This document shows positions 1-5,067 of a stretch of 6,579 bases of DNA, in pieces (position 1 is the stretch's first letter; each line of letters begins with the position of its first letter). The stretch lies in contig JASHTD010000398.1 in assembly GCA_030040725.1 (NCBI GenBank), positions 1 to 6,579 on the forward strand. Reading direction: 5' to 3'. Position numbers and translations under genes: made by a program. The DNA is from Candidatus Sulfotelmatobacter sp. (GTDB lineage: Bacteria > Acidobacteriota > Terriglobia > Terriglobales > Acidobacteriaceae). The notes beneath the pieces are model-generated. The model was not told the origin of the DNA. It searched no databases and was given only the letters and a program-made list of their open reading frames with translations.

Positions 1-271
1 CTCTGCGGAAATATTTTGGAATCAACGCTTCGGCTACATCGCTTTTGATGCCTTCGCCGAATCGTTGACGAATGATCGACGGCGGCACGTGCCCGGAGCG
101 AAATCCCGGTAGCCGCGCGCTCTTCTGATAGCGCTGGATTTGCAGTTCGGTTTCGCGGGCAACGTCGGCAGCAGGGATCTCGACCGAAATTTCTCGCTTC
201 GTGTCTTTCTTATTAGCCTCGGGCTTATTGGCTTCAGCCTTCGCTGTGTCGGGAGTTTCTGTGGGGCTCAC
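1..271 (-). CDS. tig: Trigger factor, N-terminal part (runs off left edge)
   Basis: Trigger factor is the ribosome-bound chaperone and peptidyl-prolyl isomerase that receives nascent chains at the exit tunnel. The 90 visible residues cover the N-terminal ribosome-binding domain. A charged Ala/Lys/Glu-rich extension (residues 1-25) is followed by KREISVEIPAADV, which matches the family's first beta strand. LPGFRSGHVPPSIIRQRFG (residues 54-72) then corresponds to the GFRKGKVP ribosomal-protein-docking signature, here with S and H at two variable positions. ALIPKYFRR follows at the window edge. The start chosen is the GTG at 269-271: the frame is closed by a TGA about 35 bases upstream, and there is no other ATG, GTG or TTG between them. 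An AGGAG lies only one base from this GTG, too close for a normal Shine-Dalgarno, whereas a promoter places transcription start at or next to the GTG. The FKBP-type and C-terminal domains lie outside the window. Identity is very likely; the exact start is less sure. Confidence 0.87.
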   Translation of the reverse strand, partial: MSPTETPDTAKAEANKPEANKKDTKREISVEIPAADVARETELQIQRYQKSARLPGFRSGHVPPSIIRQRFGEGIKSDVAEALIPKYFRR

Positions 272-295
272 ACTCCTAAGTGTAAAGAGTGTGAG
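267..295. repeat. Perfect 9-bp inverted repeat over the tig start
   Basis: CTCACACTC (267-275) and GAGTGTGAG (287-295) are exact reverse complements separated by 11 bases. The dyad spans the tig GTG (269-271), the -10 element and the AGGAG. It could be an operator that overlaps the promoter. It is less likely an RNA hairpin, because transcription probably starts inside it. The palindrome is certain; its role is inferred. Confidence 0.55.
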
Positions 296-308
296 AGAGA
301 AGCGTCAA
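279..308 (-). promoter_or_regulatory. Putative sigma-70 promoter of tig, giving a leaderless mRNA
   Basis: On the minus strand, TTGACG (complement of 303-308, five of six matches to the -35 consensus) is followed after 18 bases by TACACT (complement of 279-284, four of six to the -10). Seven bases separate the -10 from the GTG at 269-271, so transcription would begin at or one base before the start codon. This fits the absence of a usable ribosome-binding site. Seen by eye only. Confidence 0.42.
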
Positions 309-358
309 ACAGCGTGCATTCCCTTTGCGGAGATGGAAAAGACATTTTTTCAAGTCGA

Positions 359-410
359 TGTCATTCCGAACCGATCCGAAGGACTGATGAGGAACCTGCT
401 TTTTGCCGCT
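359..410. repeat. Probable degenerate dispersed extragenic repeat
   Basis: The stretch begins TGTCATTCCGAACCGATCC, continues with GATGAGGAACCTGC and ends CTTTTTGCCGC. It resembles the TGTCATTC...GAATC family of extragenic repeats that I recall as abundant in Acidobacteria, and its TGTCATTC core also occurs in the tandem array at 1084-1558 of this window. No coding potential is apparent. It lies between the divergent tig and GAF genes. Only one copy of this subtype is in the window, so its repeat status rests on recall. Confidence 0.35.
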
Positions 411-447
411 AGGACTCCGCCGAGCGGTGAAAATGGTCGCATAAACG

Positions 448-463
448 CGTGATCTCGGTCACA
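448..463. promoter_or_regulatory. CRP-type palindromic operator
   Basis: CGTGATCTCGGTCACA contains a perfect GTGA-N6-TCAC dyad and matches nine of the ten fixed positions of the CRP consensus TGTGA-N6-TCACA. It is centred about 58 bases before the GAF-gene start and about 185 bases from the tig start. It is therefore positioned to control the GAF gene by a CRP/FNR-superfamily regulator. No convincing sigma-70 promoter was found downstream of it. Confidence 0.5.
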
Positions 464-513
464 GCCTCTCAGGTGTTAACCTTGTAAGCTTCCCCCCAAC
501 CAGGGGTCTCCCT

Positions 514-1050
514 ATGAACACAAGTAAGTGCGCTAGTGATGCGGCAAGTCGTGCGCAGGAGATGCTGCAGCATGGGGCGCCCCAAGAAGAGATTCTCGCC
601 GTGCTCGCAAATGCGGCAGAACAAGTGGCTGGAAACGGAGCTGCGTGCTCAATTCTGGTGCTGGACAGAGAGGGTCTGCTGCGCAACGCCGCGTCGCCCC
701 GTCTTCCCGCAGATTACTTAGCCGCCATTGACGGGCTGAAGCCGGATCCGTGCGTCGGTACTTGCGCCGCTGCAGCAGCGACCGGATCAATGGTTGTAAC
801 TCCCGATTTCCAGGCGGATAACAAGTGGGCAGAGCTTCGTCATCTGCCCTTGTCGCTTGGTTTTCTCGGAGCGTGGAGCCTGGCGATCAGAGGTTCGGAT
901 GGGAAGGTGCTCGGAACCTTCGGCACCTATTTCCGGGAGCGCCGCTCTCCCACGCCGGCAGAAGTAAAAAGCGTAGAGATATTGGCCGCCGCAGCTGGTT
1001 TGGTTCTCGAAAAATACGGCTCCGGCAAGATGGCGACAAAGACAGCTTAA
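514..1050 (+). CDS. Stand-alone GAF-domain protein
   Basis: A 178-residue soluble protein without signal peptide or membrane segment. Residues 1-40 form a predicted helix (MLQHGAPQEEILAVLANAAEQ). A single GAF domain follows from about 42 to 168: SILVLDREGLLRNAASPRLP (46-65), the CVGTC-containing helix start (80-84), VVTPDF (94-99), KWAELR (104-109), GAWSLAI (119-125) and DGKVLGTFGTYFRERRSPTPAE (129-150). This is the pattern of GAF modules that precede histidine kinases or PAS proteins, but no output domain is attached, so it probably senses a ligand or redox state and acts through a partner. C80 and C84, together with C6 and C45, could be redox-active; this is speculative, and the triad of free-methionine sulfoxide reductases was not demonstrated. 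The ATG at 514 follows AGGGG (502-506) at 7-base spacing. A CRP-like palindrome lies upstream. The gene stands alone, followed by a tandem-repeat array. Confidence 0.85.
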   Translation: MNTSKCASDAASRAQEMLQHGAPQEEILAVLANAAEQVAGNGAACSILVLDREGLLRNAASPRLPADYLAAIDGLKPDPCVGTCAAAAATGSMVVTPDFQADNKWAELRHLPLSLGFLGAWSLAIRGSDGKVLGTFGTYFRERRSPTPAEVKSVEILAAAAGLVLEKYGSGKMATKTA

Positions 1051-1083
1051 GATCTTGGCCCGCGCTCTCTCCTCCCTCACTCT

Positions 1084-1558
1084 GCAGGTTGCCCCACCCT
1101 TGTCGCGTCTTTCAACAGGACGGGAAGCGCACCCTGAGCCCACTGTCATTCTGAGCGAGCCGGCGCGCATGCGACTGCGAGTCGAAGAATCCCTACTCGC
1201 TGCAGCCAGCCGGACGCCAAGCGCAGGCTGCTCTACCCTTATCGCGTCTTTCGACAGGGCGGGAAGAGCACCCTGAGCCCACTGTCAGTCTGAGCGAGCC
1301 GGCGCGCATGCGACTGCGAGTCGAAGAATCCCTACCCGCTACGACCAGCCGGACGCGAATCGCAAGCCGCCCCACCCTTGTCGCGCTTTTGTGACAGGGT
1401 GGGAAGCCCTCCCCGAGCACACTGTCATTCTGAGCGAGCCGGAGCGCAAGCGAGTGCGAGTCGAAGAATCCCTACCCGCTACGACCAGCCGGACGCCAAT
1501 CGCAGGCCGCCCGCCCTTGTCGCGCTTTTGCACAGGGTGGGAAGCTCGTTCCGAGCAC
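1084..1558. repeat. Tandem array of a 139-140 bp extragenic repeat (3 full + 1 partial copy)
   Basis: Copies begin at 1084, 1223, 1362 and 1502 with GCAGG or GCAAG, giving periods of 139, 139 and 140 bases; the fourth stops near 1558. Each unit has two parts. The first is a C/G-rich hairpin of the type CCCACCCTTGTC-loop-GACAGGGTGGG, clearest in copy 3 (1371-1382 with 1393-1403, one bulged T). The second is a TGTCATTCTGAGCGAGCC core running to GTCGAAGAATCCCTAC and CAGCCGGACGC. Copies 1 and 2 differ at about 14 of 139 positions by my count. The hairpins may end transcription from the GAF gene. No believable coding capacity was found; the short open frames across it simply repeat with the unit. 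It fills the gap between the GAF and glycosylase genes. Confidence 0.85.
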
Positions 1559-1587
1559 CGCCACAGCAGCTCGCTCAACCTTCGCGA

Positions 1588-1593
1588 TACAAT
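1588..1593 (+). promoter_or_regulatory. Possible -10 box of the uracil-DNA glycosylase gene
   Basis: TACAAT lies 13 bases before the ATG at 1607 and is five of six to the -10 consensus. No good -35 hexamer is present at the usual distance. If used, it would give an mRNA leader of only about 6-8 bases, consistent with the lack of a Shine-Dalgarno sequence before this start. Confidence 0.3.
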
Positions 1594-1606
1594 CGCGGTC
1601 TCCCTT

Positions 1607-2335
1607 ATGCGAGTTCGCGAGCAAGAACCAGGCGCAGCAAGAAACAACATTCCTCACTGGCTCACCATTCTTAACCGCGAAGTCATCGCCTGCACGCGCT
1701 GTCCGCGGCTCGTCGAATATCGTGAGCGAATAGCAAAGATCAAGCGCCGCGCTTATCTCGATCACGAGTATTGGGGCAAGCCTGTGCCCGGCTTCGGCGA
1801 TCCGAATGCGCGCGTCCTGATCATGGGCCTCGCGCCCGGCGCTCACGGCTCCAACCGCACCGGGCGCCCATTTACCGGCGACGCCTCCGGTAAATTCATG
1901 TATCCCGTCCTGTATGAAACCGGATTCGCCAGCCAACCCAACGCCACCGATCGCAACGACGGACTCGAGCTGAAAGACCTTTATATTACGGCCGCCGTGC
2001 GCTGCGCTCCTCCCGCAAACAAGCCCACGCCGCAGGAACTCGCCGAGTGCTCGCAATTTCTCGATCGTGAAATCGCCGGATTGAAGCACATAAAAGTCGT
2101 CGTCGCGCTGGGCAAGATCGGCTTCGACGCCTACCTGAATTATCTGAAACGAAAAAAGCTGTTGCCAAGCCGTCAACCTTACGTCTTCAAACACGCCGCC
2201 CACTACCGCATGCCCGATGGTAAGGTGTTACTCGCGTCCTATCATCCCTCGAATCAGAACACGCAAACCGGCAAACTCACCCGCCCAATGTTTTTAGGAA
2301 TATTTAAGCTGGCGGCAAAGCTTGCCGATGAATAA
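1607..2335 (+). CDS. Type-5 (UDGb-like) uracil-DNA glycosylase, 4Fe-4S
   Basis: Base-excision-repair enzyme that removes uracil (and, in studied UDGb members, other deaminated bases) from DNA. The 242-residue product shows the whole family layout: REVIACTRCPRLVEYRE (25-41), EYWGKPVPGFGDPNARVLIMG (54-74), the active-site motif GLAPGAHGSNRTGRPFTGD (74-92), YITAAVRCAPPANKPTPQE (126-144), and the C-terminal SYHPSNQNTQTGKLT (211-225) with the conserved His213. C29, C32, C133 and C148 have the spacing expected for the iron-sulfur ligands. The APGAHG motif lacks the catalytic Asp/Asn of other UDG families, as is typical of type 5. The start at 1607 was chosen because the frame upstream (back to 1391) runs only through tandem repeat DNA and residue 1 already precedes the conserved domain. 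There is no clear ribosome-binding site. Its 3' end faces the sigma-factor operon. Confidence 0.9.
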   Translation: MRVREQEPGAARNNIPHWLTILNREVIACTRCPRLVEYRERIAKIKRRAYLDHEYWGKPVPGFGDPNARVLIMGLAPGAHGSNRTGRPFTGDASGKFMYPVLYETGFASQPNATDRNDGLELKDLYITAAVRCAPPANKPTPQELAECSQFLDREIAGLKHIKVVVALGKIGFDAYLNYLKRKKLLPSRQPYVFKHAAHYRMPDGKVLLASYHPSNQNTQTGKLTRPMFLGIFKLAAKLADE

Positions 2336-2457
2336 CTCCAGGCGCCGCCGGGCGGGTCGTCGCACCTCGCCCCAAAGAGTGGGGTTCAATCACAGAAATC
2401 CGGGGTCACGAACCGAGGCGGCGCCGGTTGCTGCATCTCGCCCCAATTTGCGCGGCA

Positions 2458-2481
2458 GGGGCGGGCACTCCTGCCCGCCCC
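2458..2481. terminator. GC-rich hairpin between convergent genes, possible bidirectional terminator
   Basis: GGGGCGGGCA (2458-2467) and TGCCCGCCCC (2472-2481) form a perfect 10-bp stem with a 4-base CTCC loop. It lies just after the exported-protein gene's stop (minus strand) and 122 bases after the glycosylase stop. There is no T-tract on either side, so it may be an extragenic palindrome that slows or ends transcription, not a classical intrinsic terminator. The rest of 2336-2457 is non-coding and includes a smaller CCCCA/TGGGG dyad near 2371-2385. Confidence 0.5.
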
Positions 2482-2487
2482 GCGCGC

Positions 2488-3066
2488 CTATCTCAACTTC
2501 GTAACTGTCACTTCGAGCTGGAACGTTCGCTTGGAGTTGGGATCATCCACGCTGTCCACCACCGTCGGCTTGGCCAACGGTAGCAGAGCGCTGCCGCTGA
2601 GCTTTAACTGGCGTATTGCTGGGTGGAGATCGGGTTTGTCCAGTCCCTGCTCCGGAATAGCAAAATTGCTGACTTCGGCCCGCACCGCCAGTAGTGTCTG
2701 CCCCCGTTCGTCGCGGAGGTGCGCCCAGATGTTGGTGCCAAGATCAAGATACTGAAACTCGCCGTCTTTGACCTCTACCGGAATCCGCGTCCCGATCTTA
2801 ATTTCATTGGAGTCGTTGGTGTTCAGATTCATGGTGTACTGGCGCGAATTGATTTTCTTGCCGTCTTCGGATTCATTGATCGCAAAATCCAGGTGATAAG
2901 CTTCAAAAGGTCTTTGTTCCGCCGATTTCTGTTTGGCATCCGAAGCAGGCTCTGTCTGCGCGCTGCCTTTCGACGGCGCAGTTTCCTGCGCGCGCACTGT
3001 TCTCGCTCCTGCGGACAAAACGAATCCCACGATCACCACCAAGTAAAGCGCTGTCTTGTTCGACAT
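2488..3066 (-). CDS. Small exported protein, function unknown
   Basis: A 192-residue protein with an N-terminal signal peptide: Lys at position 4, a hydrophobic run ALYLVVIVGFVLSAG (6-20) and a plausible signal peptidase I site after TVRA (23-26). A low-complexity Ala/Lys/Glu/Gln linker (27-53) leads into a beta-rich domain: YHLDFAINESEDGKKINSRQ (57-76), IKIGTRIPVEVKDGEFQYLD (89-108), and a C-terminal SVDDPNSKRTFQLEVTVTKL (172-191). I associate this type of protein with Acidobacteria, where it often follows ECF sigma genes, but I know no function for it. The ATG at 3064-3066 was preferred over one eight codons earlier because AAAGGAG precedes it at 5-base spacing and the signal peptide then starts normally. 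It is the third gene of the sigma-factor operon, 78 bases after the previous stop, and may be a product or envelope sensor of that regulon. Confidence 0.8.
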   Translation of the reverse strand: MSNKTALYLVVIVGFVLSAGARTVRAQETAPSKGSAQTEPASDAKQKSAEQRPFEAYHLDFAINESEDGKKINSRQYTMNLNTNDSNEIKIGTRIPVEVKDGEFQYLDLGTNIWAHLRDERGQTLLAVRAEVSNFAIPEQGLDKPDLHPAIRQLKLSGSALLPLAKPTVVDSVDDPNSKRTFQLEVTVTKLR

Positions 3067-3144
3067 TTTTTCTCCTTTAGACTCGCTCATCTAGAATCTC
3101 TTATTCTTTCTCCTGCTGGCTCATGCTCCTAATGACTCATGCTG

Positions 3145-3807
3145 CTACCGAGTCATCGACTGATCTGAAGGCTGGCGGTCTCGCTCCGCATTCTGCTCGG
3201 CTGCTTCTTTTGCCAGGTCCTCCTTGAGTTCCACCATTCTGGCCTGCGCAATCAACACTGCTTGCTGGCGGTGCTGAGCCACGTACGCTACCAGCATCTT
3301 TTCCTGCTCGCTCAACGGCTGCGGGGAGGGAAATACCTCCAGCTTTGGTGCCGAGGCATTTTCGTTTTCGGGATACTGAACGGCGACGCGCACTGGCTTT
3401 TTTCTCAGTGCCGGTGCAGCGCCGCTCGGCCTTTCATTGTCGGCAGACTGCGATCCTGCCGCCGGCGGCGTTACGGCTGGAAAAACTGGCGAATGATGAC
3501 CGGCGACATTCGTCGCCGGCTTTCCGAATCTCACTGTCAGCAATAGCCCGACCACAACCACCACCGCCGCGAGTGCGCCTATCGCAGGCCAACCCCACCA
3601 TGGTCGGCGGACGGCATGATCCTGCACCCTAAGATTTGCCAGAATGCGTTCCTCAATGCCTGCTCTCGGTTCCGCCGCGGCATAATTCGCCAGAGCCGCA
3701 TCGAGTTCCCGCTCGAGTCCGTCATGATCGAGCGGGTCACGATTGAGCGAGTCGCGGTCCGCACCGTACTGTTCGCCGTCGCCTTGCCGGGGATTGTTGT
3801 CCGTCAT
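3145..3807 (-). CDS. One-pass membrane protein, likely anti-sigma-type partner
   Basis: A 220-residue protein with an acidic cytoplasmic N-terminus (1-67), a helix LERELDAALANYAAAEPRAG (31-50) running into IEERILANLR, a single transmembrane segment at about 70-91 (WWGWPAIGALAAVVVVVGLL), and an extracytoplasmic part. That part has a Pro/Ala/Ser linker, PKLEVFPSPQPLSEQEKMLV (154-173) and a charged C-terminal helix (175-210). Position directly after an ECF sigma gene and the one-pass topology suggest it restrains that sigma factor. It lacks the HxxxCxxC zinc motif of classic anti-sigma domains and has no cysteine at all, so sequestration would use another fold. Membership of this family in the sigma circuit is inferred from context. 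GAGG precedes the ATG at about 9 bases, inside a duplicated 11-base GAAGTAGAGGC sequence. The sigma gene ends 84 bases upstream. Confidence 0.78.
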   Translation of the reverse strand: MTDNNPRQGDGEQYGADRDSLNRDPLDHDGLERELDAALANYAAAEPRAGIEERILANLRVQDHAVRRPWWGWPAIGALAAVVVVVGLLLTVRFGKPATNVAGHHSPVFPAVTPPAAGSQSADNERPSGAAPALRKKPVRVAVQYPENENASAPKLEVFPSPQPLSEQEKMLVAYVAQHRQQAVLIAQARMVELKEDLAKEAAEQNAERDRQPSDQSMTR

Positions 3808-3891
3808 TTTCTTTGCCTCTACTTCTTCGCCTCTACTTCAACTTCCAGATCTCACACGCCTGAGCCACATTCGAAACTGGAAGAGCTCGCT

Positions 3892-4509
3892 TCATAGCCC
3901 GCTCTTCTGCATCTTCTCGCGCAAAATCTGTCTTGCGCGAAACACCCGCGACCGCACCGCCGCTTCGTTGATCCCCAGCGTCACCGCCACTTCGGGCGGC
4001 GACATTTCTTCCATCGCCGATAAGATCAGCGGCTGGCGCAGCTTTTCGGGCAAGGCTGCAATCAAGCGTTCCAGCCGCGCGCCGGCCTGGGAGCTTTGCA
4101 TCGCCCGATCTGCCGGTGTCTCGGGCGATGCCGGTTGCTCCCTCGGCCTGTCAGGATCATCCAGAGAAATCTCCCGCTGTCTTCCACGCCGCTGGCTGCG
4201 GTCCACCGCGACTCGCCAGGCAATCCGGGCCAGCCAGGTTTTCGGGTCTCCCACCGAGGCCAGCTTGTGGCTGTAGCGCAGCACGCGGAGAAAAGTCTCC
4301 TGCGTGGCGTCCTCGGCATCGTGATGGCTCCTGAGCGCGGCATAGGCGATCCGGTAAACCAGTCGCGAGTGCTGTCGGACGAGGTTTTCGAGCGCGCCAT
4401 CTTGCGTGCGGTCCGGGGTACCGTCCTCACTGCGGTCTGGACTGCGCGGTACCGTCGCGGCCTCGTTCAGGACTGCCTCTCCCGCCACCAATCGCTTGAC
4501 CTCAACCAT
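3892..4509 (-). CDS. ECF-family RNA polymerase sigma factor
   Basis: A 205-residue sigma-70-family protein of the extracytoplasmic-function class, which directs RNA polymerase to a small regulon in response to an envelope or stress signal. Region 2 spans about 40-108: LVRQHSRLVYRIAYAAL (43-59), the hallmark DAEDATQETFLRVLR (64-78) and TWLARIAWRVAVDRSQRR (91-108). Region 4 spans about 145-200: LIAALPEKLRQPLILSAMEE (149-168), then a helix-turn-helix PPEVAVTLGINEAAVRSRVFRA (171-192). There is no sigma-1 or sigma-3. Residues 1-40 are a poorly conserved, acidic extension. The ATG has no strong Shine-Dalgarno sequence, and a GTG at codon 8, preceded by GAGG, is an alternative start. It heads a three-gene operon with the membrane and exported proteins that follow, and diverges from the protease cassette across a 558-bp gap. 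Confidence 0.93.
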   Translation of the reverse strand: MVEVKRLVAGEAVLNEAATVPRSPDRSEDGTPDRTQDGALENLVRQHSRLVYRIAYAALRSHHDAEDATQETFLRVLRYSHKLASVGDPKTWLARIAWRVAVDRSQRRGRQREISLDDPDRPREQPASPETPADRAMQSSQAGARLERLIAALPEKLRQPLILSAMEEMSPPEVAVTLGINEAAVRSRVFRARQILREKMQKSGL

Positions 4510-4772
4510 GAAGACCGCCGCGACCTCGACTCTGTTCAGGTATTTCTTGGGGAGAACGCTGGCAGGTACCGCGCTTGCAGGTTACGCGAGGTTTCCGGCG
4601 CCAGGTGGGCGTCGTTAAGGCAGAACCCGGTTCGACGGGGACTAGCGCAGCGCCGGGAGGACTGGAATGGAGGAGTTTTCTGGCATGGGCGGAAGGTGTT
4701 GAGGGACCGGTCGAAATCGACGTCCAGCGACGGGCCGCAGGCGCGAACTCATATGCGGCCGAACGGCATGAT

Positions 4773-4807
4773 CCCACCCCTTCGCCAAACCCGGGCGAAG
4801 GGGTGGG
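4773..4807. repeat. 14-bp perfect palindrome, extragenic hairpin
   Basis: CCCACCCCTTCGCC (4773-4786) pairs exactly with GGCGAAGGGGTGGG (4794-4807) across a 7-base AAACCCG loop. It has the look of a dispersed C/G-rich extragenic palindrome and is related in base pattern to the hairpin in the 139-bp repeats (CCCACCCTTGTC). Lying between divergent genes, it cannot be their terminator; there is no T-tract. Confidence 0.7.
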
Positions 4808-4852
4808 GCAACCTGCTTCGTCACCCGGCCTCGACAGCCACGACTTTTTCTC

Positions 4853-4880
4853 TTGACATTTCTCACCCCAAGAGGAAAAT
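4853..4880 (+). promoter_or_regulatory. Sigma-70-type promoter of the protease cassette
   Basis: A perfect TTGACA -35 (4853-4858), a 16-base spacer and GAAAAT (4875-4880, four of six to the -10) point rightwards. Transcription would start near 4887, leaving a leader of about 180 bases before the preferred protease start at 5068. Confidence 0.5.
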
Positions 4881-5067
4881 AGGGACACTTTCTCGTGACC
4901 TCGATAGTCCCCGGGCGCCAGCCTGGAGTAAGTCGATGTTGTTGCGGCACGAGACGAATCAACCAGGGTTTTCACGGGTCACTTCCCCAGGGAATAGAGA
5001 ACTCAAAATAAGGAGCAGAAGTATTTTTTCCTGCTCTGACGACCTGCCATCGATTCGAGGGAGTTCC

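Larger units (their letters stand above)
4510..5067. other. Divergent intergenic region between sigma operon and protease cassette
   Basis: No convincing gene lies here, although several open frames cross it in both directions; they have no recognisable motifs. Visible elements, left to right, are: four CAGGT sequences (4537, 4563, 4578, 4602), two of them in near-identical GCAGGTAC/GCAGGTTAC 15 bases apart; a 14-bp palindrome (4773-4807); the TTGACA promoter at 4853-4880; an in-frame ATG at 4936 with GGAG seven bases before it; and a small GAGCAG/CTGCTC dyad around a T-run (5013-5036). The segment 4620-4770 has a coding-like, dispersed-repeat look but was not identified. Confidence 0.6.

Noticed and set aside
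140..452. Two small plus-strand open frames at the left end
   Set aside because: They lie opposite the trigger factor coding sequence and across the dispersed repeat; they are shadows.
1084..1558. CRISPR array
   Set aside because: The repeats are contiguous 139-140 bp units with no unique spacers between short repeats and no cas genes nearby.
1391..1606. N-terminal extension of the uracil-DNA glycosylase
   Set aside because: It is translated from the tandem repeat units; the conserved enzyme begins after 1607.
1472..2203. 243-codon open frame on the minus strand
   Set aside because: It lies opposite the clearly identified glycosylase gene and shows no motifs of its own.
3743..4276. 177-codon plus-strand frame opposite the sigma operon
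   Set aside because: It is antisense to the sigma-factor and membrane-protein genes, both of which have clear features.
4581..4620. ECF-type GGAAAC promoter driving the sigma operon on the minus strand
   Set aside because: A GGAAACC is present, but no matching -10 element at a fitting distance was found, so autoregulation could not be supported.
4575..4856. Plus-strand 93-codon open frame
   Set aside because: No strong ribosome-binding site, C-terminal half encoded by the extragenic palindrome, no family recognised; kept only as an unidentified segment.
4502..4975. 157-codon minus-strand open frame in the divergent gap
   Set aside because: No recognisable domain; it overlaps the promoter and palindrome and reads through the C/G-rich hairpin, giving a typical repeat-derived peptide.
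4096..5067. The protease reading frame stays open far upstream, allowing a protein of over 600 residues
   Set aside because: The upstream part runs antisense through the sigma-factor gene and non-coding DNA, has no subtilisin features, and a good ribosome-binding site plus the domain boundary support a start at 5068.
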